Assembly (NCBI RefSeq): GCF_963662255.1
Contig: NC_085046.1
Location: 52,608,570 to 52,672,569 of the forward strand
DNA length: 64,000 nucleotides
Direction: 5' to 3'
From: Cinclus cinclus
Taxonomy: Eukaryota > Chordata > Aves > Passeriformes > Cinclidae
Shown here: positions 37,169 through 49,240 of the stretch, piece after piece
How the letters are laid out: the number at the start of each line of letters is the position of its first letter
How positions within the stretch are numbered: the first letter of the stretch is position 1
Notes under the pieces: generated by a model
Seen by the model: only the letters and a program-made list of their open reading frames with translations
Database searches by the model: none
What the model was told of the DNA's origin: nothing
Translations under genes and position numbers: made by a program

Positions 37169-40012
37169 GAGTATCTAAAATATTTGTTCTAATAAAAAAA
37201 TCCATTCTAAATTTTGGTGGGTGGCCTACTTTATTATTAGTAAGATAATACTGGCATGCACTTAATCAAAGTAGCACGAGAAACTGGGAACTGCGGCAAC
37301 AATTCTCATCTGCTGTTGGAGCTGTGGTAGTCACCAGCATGCCCCAAACTTGTGCCTGTTTGTGTGAACTCCAGGGGTGCTCTTACAAAAGCAGTCACTT
37401 TCTTTAGAATAGCACCTGGTTGCTACTGCTGCTTAGTGCCAGTAAGTCAGTGCCGTGCCAGAATCTGGGATGGTGGCCCTCTGGTTCTCTCATGGGATTG
37501 CTAAATTGTCTCTGTGCCATCACTTCTCCTTGTCTTTCCAACCTTCTGGGAAATGAAATTTTATTTGGTATTTTTTCCAAAGTGCTTTCCCAGAGTTCTC
37601 TATAAGAGAAAGTGGTTTACTTTGCAAGAGAAGAAGCTCTCCCAGTCCAGAAACTGCAGGAAGCCTTGGGGTATTTTAGAAATATGGCCCCAGTATGCCC
37701 TGGTCCAGCAGAGCGTGGGAGTGTGGGCACAGCCCTGACTTCTGAGTGGTGTCACAGATTCAGTGCACAGAGGAGACCTGTCCTCACCTATGGCCTCAAA
37801 CAGCTGGAATCACATAAAAAAAAGAGGGAGACAGCAGCTTTTCACCAGTGAGATCTGTTGTGAGATATTTTACAAACACATGCAAAGACAGGGTCTGTGG
37901 CAAGGGGAGCTCAAAGGTAGGCATAGCTGGAAAGGAAAGTAAAGTTAGCTTGGAAGAAAATTCAGGAAAATGTGGGACTTGTGACAACATTAGTGTTCAT
38001 TTGCTTTTGGCTGCTTCCATGGGGTATACTTATTTCTTTATGACTTTTGTGTGTGTTACTTACTGCAGAGGCTGAATGGGAACTGTTTGGGACAATAATG
38101 ACTGGGCAGGAAAGGGTTACCTCAGGTTGAAAAAAAAATTAAATATTTCTCCTTATTGTATTCTGCTGTATCAAAAATACCTTTGAATAATTCTGGTTTC
38201 TCATTGTCTGTTTGGATCATACACAGCACCCATTGTATATACTAACCAGTCATAATTCTTTGCAAATGTTCAGCCCTAAAGCTGCCTGTGTTTCCAGTCC
38301 CACTGTCATAAAAATAATTGGCTTCATAGGGCTATTATGCATTTGCCTAATTATTGATATTTCTCTCCACTGTATGATGCTAATTTAACTTTTACTTTTT
38401 CCATGTTGGATTTATTTGTGATTTTCTTGTATACTTTTTTTTTTTTTCGTCCTGGCAGAATGTTGGCCTGGGCTCTAAGTATCAAATTTGAGTGTGACAG
38501 AGTCTCTATTCAATTCCAAAGTCATTTTCCATTCTTTATTTTCCTCAGTATTGACATGGGACACAGTTCCAATAAATGGTTAGTATAGCCTAGTACCTCT
38601 GATGACATACATATTTCTGCAAGCTGGGTTTTTGGTTTTTTGTTTGTTTTTTTTTTTTCCCATTCTCTCAATATATCCCCATATTGCGGAAATTGTATTT
38701 GTGGAATTTTTAGTAATATTTCTCCCATAAACTAAATTTTGCCCAAGTTTATTGCTCACTGGTTATACAGTTGTTCTTTATTAAAATAACCCTCCTTCCA
38801 TTTTTTAAAATAACATTCTATGCACCTCACCTTCAGCTAGTTTTACTATGTGACCTTGCATAATGAAACCGCTCCAGTACCTCAGATAAAGAGCAATGTG
38901 CAACTGCTCAGCTTCCAGAAGGCTGTTGGGAGATTTAATGCACTAGTTTTGGGATATGCAAACAACCCTGCTTAGCTCAAAGATAAGATGGCCCAAATAA
39001 TTCAAAGATAAGGAAATACAAATGGGAGGTTCTTACTAGCAACCCAGGGCTGTGAATTAAGCAGTGGTTCCTGGGTTTTGATTTTAAATTTGCTACATAG
39101 AAAATTTTGTTTGGAGGAAATTACTGGGATTTTTTTGCCTATTTGCAAAAATACATGTGAATATTATAATCATCTGAACATTTGTACTTCACATTTGGTA
39201 GCCACTGCTAAGGTTGACACTGCCTCTGAAATGAATGTATTCAGGAGCTTGTGAATTCTGTGTCTGGTCTCACAGAGGTAAAATTGAGTATAGTGCATTT
39301 AAATTTTATACTTGGAAAGTGTAAGCAGAACTAATGCAAGAGACCTGTGTTGGACCTTTGCACAGGGACTGTAGAAAATAGTAAGTATCTGAAGCTGGAG
39401 TCAAGAATGTCTTCTGAATGATGTCACCTTCTTAGTGAATGTAATCACTTATGTCATCTCTTTGCTTCTTTTAAGCAAGGGGGAAAATCTCCAGTAAAAC
39501 TGTAAGTCTGGTCATGAAAAATTTGTATAGAAGGAAGGTAGTGTCCTATTAAATACAGGACACCAAATAATTTTCCCCATCCAGATTTTTCCAATAGCAT
39601 GTGTAACTCAGTCAAATTGCATTTCCTGATATTTAATGAGTAATTTCTGGTATATACATTTAACCAGGAAAAACAGGAAATTCACCTCCATGGAGAAAGC
39701 CAACTAAAAACCTGCATGTTGTGACAAAGTTAAAACTGCAGTAGGAACTTTAACATATTCATTTCCTGGTGTCTTGCTATATTAATTATGCATCCTTTGC
39801 CTGCCATTAATTGAAGCCCAAGGCTTTCACAACAGGGGTGTCAAGTTAAGCTTATGGCCTTGTCAGACAGACACTCAATTAAATAGTTTGATTTTTCAGA
39901 AACACTGGATATACTTCATCTCCCTTTTGCTGAAAAGCTACACTTTCAGAAATCACATCATAGGTATTGAATTTAATTTCCTGAATGGCAGCTGGCCTTA
40001 AACACTGGAACT
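37169..40012. other. Unique sequence, no gene seen
   Basis: T-runs at 38438-38448 and 38648-38659. No gene or named repeat recognised. Confidence 0.5.
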
Positions 40013-40057
40013 GGAGGTGGTGGGGGGGGAGGGTGGGGGGTGTGTGTGTATGTGTGG
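40013..40057 (+). repeat. G-rich tract joined to TG repeat
   Basis: Several G-runs of three or more (including runs of eight to nine and six) on the plus strand, followed by GTGTGTGT. The run pattern would allow a G-quadruplex. No function can be inferred. Confidence 0.8.
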
Positions 40058-40827
40058 AAGTAGTTAAAGTTGTGTTTTTGCTAACAGATTATGCTGCTTT
40101 CCTTCAGTTTATAGTGCATCTATGGTCATCCTGGTAGCTGAGCTTGTCTTTGTGCTACTTTTGCATATTTTGAAGAGGGGGTCAGCAATAGGAGCAATAA
40201 GCTTTTTGAATCTAACTACTCTCAAGAAGGGATGAGTGTATACAGTGTAGCATCCAGGCTACAGCCTCTGAAAAATGAGGGTTGCTTACTAGTTTTGATA
40301 TGAGTACACAACATGTGAAAAGAGTTTTCATCTCCTGGTCCCTGGGATTTACGGCAGCAAGCTACATCTGGGATATCAGATGGGTCATCACCGAATCCCC
40401 ATGAGTCACTTCCCGCATAGTTTTCTCAAGGTGCTCCCTGTGTTTAGAAGTTTTGTGGGCTGTAAAAATCAGTGGTCTACAACAGGAAGAATGATTTGTG
40501 ATTTTTGCTCTACAGCTACAAAGGACCTTCATTTATGTGATGGGCTGGTGTTACCTGTTAGTGTTGCTGCATGCTTCCAGCATGAAAGGCCAGAATATTA
40601 CCAAGCAGACAATGAGGACTCTGTATTCATGAATGTCTCTATGAAATAGAGAGAAGAGGTCAAAATGCACATCCTCATCCCTCGACATCTAAAAAAAGTT
40701 CTCTGATTTGCTGATAGCGTTCATGAGGCAGATACTGAACAGTTCTTGGTGCTGGCTGCAATACAGCTTACTTTTTAAGGTGTGATGGATTTAGTGCTCT
40801 TTTAAATACCACAGGATTTGTGTGTGT
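40058..40827. other. Unique sequence, no gene seen
   Basis: Nothing recognised; the right edge is a short TG-repeat that hosts the LTR insertion. Confidence 0.5.
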
Positions 40828-40832
40828 GTGTC
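40828..40832. repeat. Left target-site duplication of the solo LTR (GTGTC)
   Basis: Identical to 41348-41352 on the other side of the LTR. A six-base match fails (T at 40827 would need T at 41347, which is A), so the duplication is five bases. Because the site is TG-rich, a chance match is somewhat more likely than usual, but the TG...CA ends fall exactly next to it. Confidence 0.8.
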
Positions 40833-41347
40833 TGTACTGGTTTGAAAAGCAAAACCAGTGAGACTTCAAGTCAGTAATACAATTTTTAATAGGGAAAAGA
40901 AAAAGGAAAAATGAAGTACATGCAATAATAAAAAATAAAACCACTGACAGAGTCAGAATACAACCTGACACCCTGTCAGTCAGGGTGTTGGTGCAGTCCG
41001 ATTAAATGGTGGCTACAGTCCTCCTGGATTACAGATGTGGTTCAGTTGAAGCAGTGGTATTGTAGAAAGTGTAGTTTTCCTCTGAAGGGTCCAGTGATGA
41101 TGTGGAAACAGCCTGATTCTTCCTCTGGAATCCAGTGGAAAAAGCTGCTTTTGGCGTTCTAAACCTCAGTTTTTATCTAGGTAGGAAAGGCTTGGCTCAT
41201 CCTCCTGGCTGGAGCATCTCCCAATGGGATGATGTAATCTTATCAGTTTCAATGGCCCATTAACAGAAGATATTTCCCACAGAGATAAGGATGATCACCC
41301 TTCTCAGAGGGTAATAGAATATAGATCTTGTATTGTGAACCAGGACA
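40833..41347 (-). mobile_element. Solo LTR of a bird endogenous retrovirus (ERVL-like), with 5-bp target duplication
   Basis: A 515-base block begins TG and ends CA and is flanked on both sides by GTGTC (40828-40832 and 41348-41352), a perfect 5-bp target-site duplication. Five bases is the usual size for ERVL-class integration. I recognise the wording as a common songbird LTR. The minus strand is the sense strand: it starts TGTCCTGGTTCAC, has a TATA-like GATAAAA at 41177-41171 and an ATTAAA polyadenylation signal at 40890-40885, about 50 bases before the end. No internal gag, pol or env is present, so this is a solo LTR left by recombination between two LTRs. It sits in a TG/TCTG-rich simple repeat. 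It could still carry promoter or enhancer activity, oriented leftwards. Confidence 0.88.
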
Positions 41348-41352
41348 GTGTC

Positions 41353-43995
41353 TGTGTCTGTCTCTGAAAGGATCCTGAAGTGAAAATTAGCTGCTTCCTG
41401 CTAGTTAAGATATCAAATTGTACTGAATATTGGAAGAGTTGCCTTGGCTGGTCTTACCAGAGGGAAGAAGATGTGTTTCTCTCCATAAGGCATAACTTAT
41501 GAAGCCACTCTGCTTTCCTGTAAGGAATGGCCAAAAACTGTAGTTGGAAAGAGCAGATGCATCCCAGTGATACTGGGAAACCTCCTAAGTTCCTGGTTGC
41601 AACACTCACCCCACTGAGCAAAGATTGTCTTCTTGGCACTTGTATGGCCAAGTCACATGGAGAGAAGCTGCTGAGGTGTTTTGGTCTTCCTTACTAGTAC
41701 GGGACACTGTTTCCTATGTTTGTCCAGACACTCCAGCTCCACAGATCCCCTGTTTCTGCAGGGAGCCAGCACACAAGCAGCTTTGCCTTGTAGGTGTTTG
41801 AAGCACCTGTGTGGATAACTGTGCACATACAAAGGAGAATTCAGAATTCTTGTGGGTAGTTACATGGTTGCTTGTGATTTCAGGAGACTAAATGTGATGA
41901 TCCACCCATTATCTGCCTATCACATATATGTCTCTAAATTAGATGAACATCCATGCCTGTTCAATGAGCCAAGGAATATTGTGAAGATTTTCTTTGAGTA
42001 ACTATTAAAAAACCTCATCATGGTTTCTCTTTTGAAAAAAAGTTAAGCCACCTCCATTTGAAAATGGACCATGAAAGTAAAGCATTGTATAATATTTTTA
42101 GTTAGAGAGAAGAAACACTTGAACTAATACAATGATATTCAGTAAAAGAAAATGTTAAGTGGTTTATAACTATAGAAAAAAACCTCAGATATTTCACCTG
42201 TAGATGACTAGTAAATTATGCATCTGGAATGAAAAAAGGTGAGTATCTTAGACAAACTAATGTGATAGATTTGAGTCATCTACACAAGATGTAATTAAAC
42301 TAATTAGAATTTCCCCAAAGAACCAGAATTCCATACATTGAATTATGTGGTATAAATGGGAATATCACTTGTGCTGCAATGTTCTGCAGTCCTTGGCTAA
42401 AAAAAAAAAAATAAAAAAAGACTTATTAATTTTGGAGTTCTTTTAAGAGGATATGTAACAGACAAAATAGTAGAGCATGAACTACTAGAATGACAGGTTT
42501 GAATGTAAGAAGTAGGAAAGTGATTAAAACCAGGCCTGGTTCAGTGTGGACAACAGAAGTCTGGGAAGAGACACGTGAACAGGCCATGAGTGTGTCAGGG
42601 GGATTACAGCTCAGCTGTTTGTTACCCTCAGGTAATGAGGGTAGAAGACATTAATCGACATTTGGTGGGGGTGATGTGGCTTTAACAAGCCAAATTCACA
42701 CCATTTCCCTGGCTTCAGCAGAGCTGTGCCCACTGTGCTTACATGTGAGTTTGGCGCCGTGATCACTTGATCAAGGAAAGGGTAGAGTGGTGCAGAGGAG
42801 CCAGAGCTGTGGATTTTTTTATAGTCCTGAGCAGGCAGATTTGCATATGCTAAGTCAGTAAAGTTTTAAATGCTCCTCCTAAATTCACCACTAGTCCCTT
42901 CTGTCCCAAGTGACCCCTCTGTTGAGACATACTGTCTCTTCTAATACATATTAAAAGTCTCCTAATGCATCAGGAGGGAGAGGCACAGTTGTTCACAAAG
43001 TCTGTGCTGAAAACAGTCTGAGGGTTATCATTGCATTTTTAGCATTAAGCCTTGTGGACCCAAGCAAAGTCTGCCTGAATATGCCACAACTGGGAAAAGA
43101 TGCTGTCTTTTCTTCTTCTTCTTCTTATCCTTTGTTCTCCTTCTCTTCTTTGTTTTAATAAAAGCTACTGCAGCATATGCATATCAAAAACCTGAAAGTT
43201 GTCTGGCACTTCAGATCAAGGAATGGATTCAAATTCACTGCCTCAGGATATGTGTCAAGTCACTGCGTTTATCTTACTCTTATATTACTGACTTTCTAGT
43301 TTTTACTGGGGGTAGTTTTCTGTTCTTATTGGTGTCGAAACCATGAGCAAGAGGAGTTGGTGGAGCATAGCACCTCCATGCTGAAATTGGGCAGGGTTCC
43401 CTCTTTGCTCTGCAAGGAGAAGATAAAAGGAGATTGGGAGCCCTGGGAGGTAGGAGTGAAGCTGGCCTGATGTCTGCCTGGTAGCTGTAGTCCATGATTA
43501 GTATAATTGTTATTATTTCTGTTTGCAATTATAATTGAGGGGTACTGTAGACTCCTTTAAATGACTAGTGAAACCAGCAATAGTATGAAAAGCACAGAAC
43601 AATGTGTGGGGGAGGATGCTGATACTGTTGTTTTCCCAAGAGTTAATTTTTCAGCCAAAAACTAAATGCATTATGTGACTTCTAGTATTTTTCCTGCAAT
43701 TTACAGAATTATATTTTCAGCCTCTTTCTCTGGAATTACTTTGAAGTTTTCTGAGCCCCTTTGAAGAACTAACAAAACAGAAAAATGTAGGATACATTTC
43801 TAAATCCAACAGGCTTTTAGAAACAAAAATTAATGCTCTGGAACCTTCTACCAACCCAGCAAAACACATTGCTTGATGAAATATTCAATCAGAGATACTG
43901 CATGCAGAGGGAACATGCTGTCTCTGTTTATACTGTAGTTCAGGTCTGGTTAGAGGCAATGGGTAGGCAGCTGTTTTTGACAGTCTGTATGGTTC
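41353..43995. other. Unique sequence, no gene seen
   Basis: An A-rich run lies at 42399-42419 and a CTT-type repeat at 43107-43150. No gene recognised. Confidence 0.5.
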
Positions 43996-44062
43996 TATAT
44001 ATTTATATATATATATACATGTGTGTGTGTGTGCGTGTCTCTGTGCATCTGTGTATATACAC
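43996..44062. repeat. Compound AT / TG microsatellite
   Basis: Alternating TA (43996-44018) passes through ACATG into GTGTGTGTGTGCGTGT, then imperfect CTGTG units. Alternating purine-pyrimidine of this kind is length-variable and can adopt left-handed DNA. Confidence 0.88.
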
Positions 44063-44065
44063 TTT

Positions 44066-44739
44066 GGAAGTTTTGACCTGCATCTACTCATAAGTCTATA
44101 AAACTTTTAACATATATTTATATGCTTACATGCATAAATTAGAAGGAAGTATCAGCAAAAATTACAAGGAGTTGAGATTTCACGAGATGTTAAAATACTG
44201 CTCTGTGTACGAAAGGTCAGATTCTGAATTTGAGGCTAAACTGATGCAGCACTAGGTCCCAGGCTCCAAAAATTGACTTTGAATGTTATAGGAGTACTCA
44301 CCTGTTCTGATTTGCCTGAACTGAGGAAAGAGGCCCTGGCTTTGGGGAGAGAAGCAGCAGGCTGAGGTGCCTGTGCCTGGTGCAGGGAGCCCATTGATGT
44401 CTTTGTGTGGCTGGGCTGGGCTGTGTTGGTGAACCAGCTCACCTGGGGGTGGTTTGAAAGTATGGGTGCAGCCCTTCTGGACGCAGGGTAGAGCTGAGTG
44501 CTTCAGCTCCTGTGGAACCAACACTGTGGTAGTATCAATGCCAGCCTGAGCTTTAAGCTTTTTTTCCCCTGCCTTGGAAGTAAGGAGCCAACTTCTCCTT
44601 TGCCTATGTGATTTGCAGTGCATGCCTGCACAATTCAGCTTTTTGCATGCTGAATGAAGATATAGGGAGCTCTAATGTAGACCAGTTAGTAATTTGGGGT
44701 ATAAAAGAAACATATAATCCATAGTACATTCTAGAAAAT
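44066..44739. other. Unique sequence, no gene seen
   Basis: A minus frame at 44623-44252 (123 codons) shows no domain. A short GGCTG-type repeat lies at about 44409-44422. Confidence 0.5.
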
Positions 44740-44875
44740 GAGAAAAGAGTTAAAAGTCTGAAGTTAGAAATCAGGAGATTTCTGACCCTGCCATGATCTC
44801 TCTGTGAGACCTTGCACAACTCCTGTTTCCTTTCTGCCTCTGTTTCTCCATTTATAAATCATTTCCTGCTCTGTG
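44740..44875 (+). repeat. MIR-type SINE, nearly full-length but diverged
   Basis: The best MIR match of the window. It has the end of the tRNA part ('tcaggagatttctgaccctg'), then 'tctctctgtgagaccttgca' matching the conserved core. It ends with 'ctgcctctgtttctccattt' and a short ataaat stretch, matching the 3' L2-like tail. Order and spacing are right across about 110 bases. MIR elements are ancient amniote retroposons that rode on L2 LINE machinery. In birds they survive only as scattered relics, sometimes under selection as enhancers. Confidence 0.72.
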
Positions 44876-47800
44876 CCATATGAACCAATTCATCCTTGGG
44901 CAATTTTGAGCATTAAACACTCTTAAAAAGGCTAAGTCGTATTATATAGTAATACCTTTTTCCCTGGTGTGATGAAGCCTGTGTCTGTTCTCTGACTTGA
45001 CAGCAGGAAGGAAGGCTCACTCTGAACAGACTAAAGTACATGAGGGATTGATTAGGGAAAAGGAGTGGGCAAAGGAGGGAGGAGAAAGGCAGTTGATGGA
45101 GAGAGGCAAGGAGTGAATAAATGTAAATTAATTGACATGACTTAACACAGTGGAGGCTGAATCTCACCTTAAGTAATGCAACATGGGGCAGGAAATCCGA
45201 AAAGCAGTTTATTTCAGGAAATATCCTGAGGCTTGGGTAACAGAGAAGCAGCAGGACAAAGCAGATCCCAGTACACTGCAGTTCATCAACCACTGGCCAA
45301 ACTAGATGTTATTATAAAAATGGACCATAACCTCTATGAGGAAGATACTCTTCAAAGCAAATGTGAGCCTCCTTTGGCAAGTCAAACAGTTCTTGGTTTT
45401 GCCAGGTCTCACAGCTGAACAACAAATAGGTACACAAGCAGTCGTTTGAATGTGCAGGCTGGCCCTAGGAACTCTGTCAGACCCTAACAAGCTAAGGCTC
45501 TTTAAGGACCTATCTCAGAAAATATTGTCCTGTCAGAAAAAGGGTAAGTTTCTCTTTGGCATACTTTGGAAGAAAATGTGTTAATATAGCAATTGCAAAA
45601 ACAATTTGAATATAATGAACAAGAAGAAACAATCAGGCATATATTAATCCTTTCAGTTGGAAAGTGTGGAAACATCTGCTCAGAAATGTGTAATCTAGAT
45701 TAGCAGTGTAAAATGTGTGTATCTAGGATTGGAGAGAGACATGCACAAACACAAACTCATGCTTTTTATACATGAAAATCAGGACAGTTTAAGATTCATA
45801 ATTGAGAACGGAAGGAGTTAAAGTATGAGAGCAACCAACTGGGAGAGCTGTTACCTACACTTTGAAGATAAGGACTGAAGATGGTGTCATGAAAAAAAGG
45901 GCAGTCACTGATGGTGTCAGAAGAGAGTGATTGCATTTAGGCAAATACAAGCAAAGAAGGTAAAGTTTCCAATTCTGTTTTACATGGATGTCACCCAGGT
46001 AATAGAGAAGAAAGCTATGCCTGTCAGGAGAGAAATTGGTGAAGGTCTGGATAGGTGAGTGGACTTGAAGGAATCAGATTTTAGTATTAAAGGAGTATCA
46101 GGAAGATACAATATGAAGTAAATATGCTCATGTTACAGGCCCTATGCAGGTGAGGATCTGTGAGCTTTTCACATATGTAAGTTGCTAAATTTTTAGTTGA
46201 TAGTGAGATGGTAAAGACAGGAAAGAATGATGGTTCTGAAAGATAAGGAAACTTACTTGGACAATTTATTGAATTGTTGTTGAAATAGTTGTTGAAATAG
46301 ATGAAACTTGAGATTACATGAAGTAGCCACTGGCTTGCTATGGAAATTACGTACAAGAGGAAATAGCCAAATCTAAGTAAATAGAGTAAATGAGAGCATG
46401 AGGAAAAATATGGAGCTTCAGGTCTAAATGTAACATGTAAGAAGCTATTTTGGAGGAAAAAGTTTAATCTGACCCTAACCCAAACCATCTGTTCCTGTCT
46501 TTACATTCACTGCTGTTATCTCTAATCAGACTATTATCACAACACTAAAATTTGGGATCTGAATCAAAAGTTCCATTAATGCTGACTTCACATTCCATAT
46601 AATCACTGAAATTCAAGGGTTTTTATCTTCACCTGTGTATACATCCTACCTTCCCCCTCTGCAAACCCAAGCTGTCTGTGCATACCAGGCAGATTTCCAT
46701 CGACTGTCTTCAAATAAATTTCGGCTTGTTTTGCTTTCCTCTCTGTTAGTAGACACCAGTGGGGCAGAGTTTCTTGAAGGTCAGCCCTTGCTTCTCTCTA
46801 CCTTCAAGAAAGAGGAGAAAGTTATGTTCATTCAGCTCAGGCTCAATTGTGATAGTGGTGGCTTAGCCTGGGCACTGACCACACTCTACTGATAGATCAG
46901 TGGCCAAAGCAATGAGCAAGAAATTGTTTTTCCATTTTCAGGCAAAATTTTGCAGTTACAAACTTGTAATGGGTTGGCAGAATTTCCCTGAGGTGATACC
47001 ACCAGCCTGTTAAAAGCTGAGCACATGGGAGGTCTGACATACCCTGGAGCTCATGTGACTGCAAAGAGACTATTTCTAGCTCTGACTCTGTATGGCACAT
47101 CTGACTTGAGCAAAAGAGCTTCTCCAGGCTTTTTTTGTCCACTTTGGACCAGGGACTCAGAGCTCCTGAGCACCCCAGCCACCACTGTCAGGGGCCATCT
47201 GAGGCTATAGATGTACAGAACTCTCATTGGAGAGAGAGAGACTTATTGCAGGGGTGCTACCATAGCCAAATATACTCTTAATCAGAACCATTATCCTCTT
47301 AGTGTATTGAAGTTCCTCTGGAATACCCATGGATACAGAAAGCTCCTATCTCTGTCTTTCTCCTGCGTGTGTCTGGAATTTACGAAAGCAGCACTCTTAC
47401 TATCTCCTTCTTGTCCCCCTTGCTACAGAATACTGTAAGTAGCAAAACATGCTGGAATAGTCTCTGCCAAGCACTGCTTTCACAAGTGTTGGCATCCTCC
47501 CTGTTCATACTGGCATTTCCTCTATGGAAAACCATTTCCCTACAGGATTCAGGAGTGTAATCATTCAAAGTTGATAGCTACAGACTGCTGCCTCAATAGG
47601 TTCTCAGTTGCAGTTCTTCATTGGAACGTCAAACAAATTTTCTGGGCAGATTTGTTCTCTGACACATAATTTAGTATGTTTACATTTCTGTTATGTTTGG
47701 ACATGTGTTCAGTAGAACATGAGATGGATTTGCCAGTTTAACACAGACACTGCTTGTCCTGTCACACCACTTTCTGAGGGCACATCAACAGGGGCTGCAG

Positions 47801-47953
47801 ACAGAAGTGAAGGAGATCCTGGGTTGCTTTTTATTCCCGGTTCTTGCTGCTGACTGTGATTCATGACTATAAAATCATTTTAGTTTTCTCTGCTGTTCTG
47901 TACATTCTGCTCCCTCACCCATTGTGCCTAACATTCCTATGTTATGTTTACAA
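44876..47953. other. Unique sequence, no gene seen
   Basis: Minus frames at 45293-44913 and 46488-46087 (126 and 133 codons) are hydrophobic and AT-rich and match nothing I know. A doubled 12-base TTGTTGAAATAG unit lies at 46277-46300. Confidence 0.5.
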
Positions 47954-49240
47954 CATAGAATCCTGGAATGGTTTGGGTTGGAAGGGACTTTAAGGATCAT
48001 CTAATTCTATCCCCCTGCTACGGGCAGGGATGTTACCTATTAGACCAGAGAGTTCAGGACCCCTTCCAAGTTGGTTTTGAATACTTCCAGGGAGCATTCA
48101 CAGCTTCTTTGGACAATATGTTCCAGTGTCTCACCACTGATAGTGAAGGTTTTTTTCCTAACATCTTATCTGCATCTTTTAATTTAAAACCATTTCCCAC
48201 TTTTCCTATCACTATCTGCCCTCCCTGTTCTTTATAAGCCCCTTGAAGCACTGGGTCTTGTGGCCCCTTGAAGTACTGGAAGGACACAATGAAGTCTCTT
48301 CAGAACCTTCTCATCTCTGGGCTGAATAATTCCATATCTCTCTTAGCCTGTTTTCATAGGAGAGGTGCTTCATGCCTCTGGTCATCTTTCTGGCCTCTTC
48401 TGTACCTGCTCTTACAGCTCTACATCCTTCTTTTGCTGAGAGCCCCAGACCTGCATGCAGCACTCCAGGTGGAGTCTTGTGAGGGCAGAGTAAAGGGGGA
48501 CAATCACCTTCCTTGATTTGCTGGGCACCCTTGGTTTGATGCAGCCCAGGATACCACCAGCCTTCTGGCTTGTGAACACACACCAGTGGCTTATGTTCAG
48601 CTTTCGGTCCACCAGCAGTCCCAAATCCTTTCCTCCAATGCTGTTCTCTGTCAGTTCTTCTCCCAGTCTAGATTCACATCTGGGATTGCCCTGATACAGG
48701 TGCAGAACACAGCACTTTACCTTGCTGAACTTCATGAGGCTCTCATGGGCCCACTTCCTAAGCTTGTCCAAGTCCCCCTGGATGGTATCCCATCCTTCTA
48801 CTGTGCCACCTGTACTGCTCAGCTTTGTGTTATCTGTGGACTTGTTGAGGGCACACTCAGTCTTGCTGTGTCATTGGCCAAGATATTACAGAATCACAGA
48901 ATCGCTTAGGTTGGAAAGGACCTTCAAGATTGTTGAGTCCAACCTCTGACTTATCATCTTGTCAACTAGATCATGGCACTAAGGAACATGTCTGGTCATT
49001 TCCTGAAGACCTCCAGGGATGGTGAGCACACTGCCTCCCTGGGCAGCTCATTCCAATGCTTGACAACTCTTCCTGTGAAGAAATTGTTCCTGATGTCCAA
49101 CATGACCCTCCCTTGGCACAGCATGAGACTATAACCTTTTCTTATTAAAGAGCACGAGTCCCATGACAGAGCCCTGAGGGACACCATTCATCACGGGCCT
49201 CCACCTGAGCACAGAGACATCAGCAGCTGATTGCAACTAA
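47954..49240 (-). mobile_element. CR1 LINE, 5'-truncated, split by a second CR1
   Basis: The left edge (catagaatcctggaatggtttgggttggaaggg) is the reversed avian CR1 3' end. To the right, minus-strand frames read the ORF2 end. Frame 48771-48412 gives KDLGLLVDRKLNIS, GCIKPRV and LYSALTRLHLEC; frame 48583-48311 gives HLSYENRLREI; frame 48287-48054 gives VVRHWN. This is the C-terminal part of the CR1 reverse-transcriptase protein, in order, but spread over three frames with stops, so it is inactive. Homology breaks at 48888 and resumes at 49148 with 'gagccctgagggacacca', the next phrase of the same element, so 48889-49142 is a later insertion. Truncated at its 5' end near 49240, where similarity fades. 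CR1 ORF2 encodes endonuclease and reverse transcriptase; only the last third is here. Confidence 0.92.
48889..49142 (-). mobile_element. Younger CR1 LINE nested in the older CR1
   Basis: Begins with reversed 3'-terminal octamers (cagaatcacagaatcgct), then 'aggttggaaaggaccttc'. It extends into the end of ORF2, read on the minus strand as LDIRNNFFTG, VVKHWNELPREA and SLEVF. It is a severely 5'-truncated copy of about 254 bases, typical of CR1 insertion. TATTA occurs at both junctions (48884-48888 and 49143-49147), consistent with a short target duplication at the site gatatta/aagagc of the host CR1. It is better preserved than its host, as nesting requires. Confidence 0.88.

Noticed and set aside
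46473..46486. accctaacccaaac word as telomeric
   Set aside because: One imperfect unit only.
47968..48949. Plus-strand ORFs across the CR1 pair (up to 107 codons)
   Set aside because: They are antisense shadows of the CR1 ORF2 on the minus strand.
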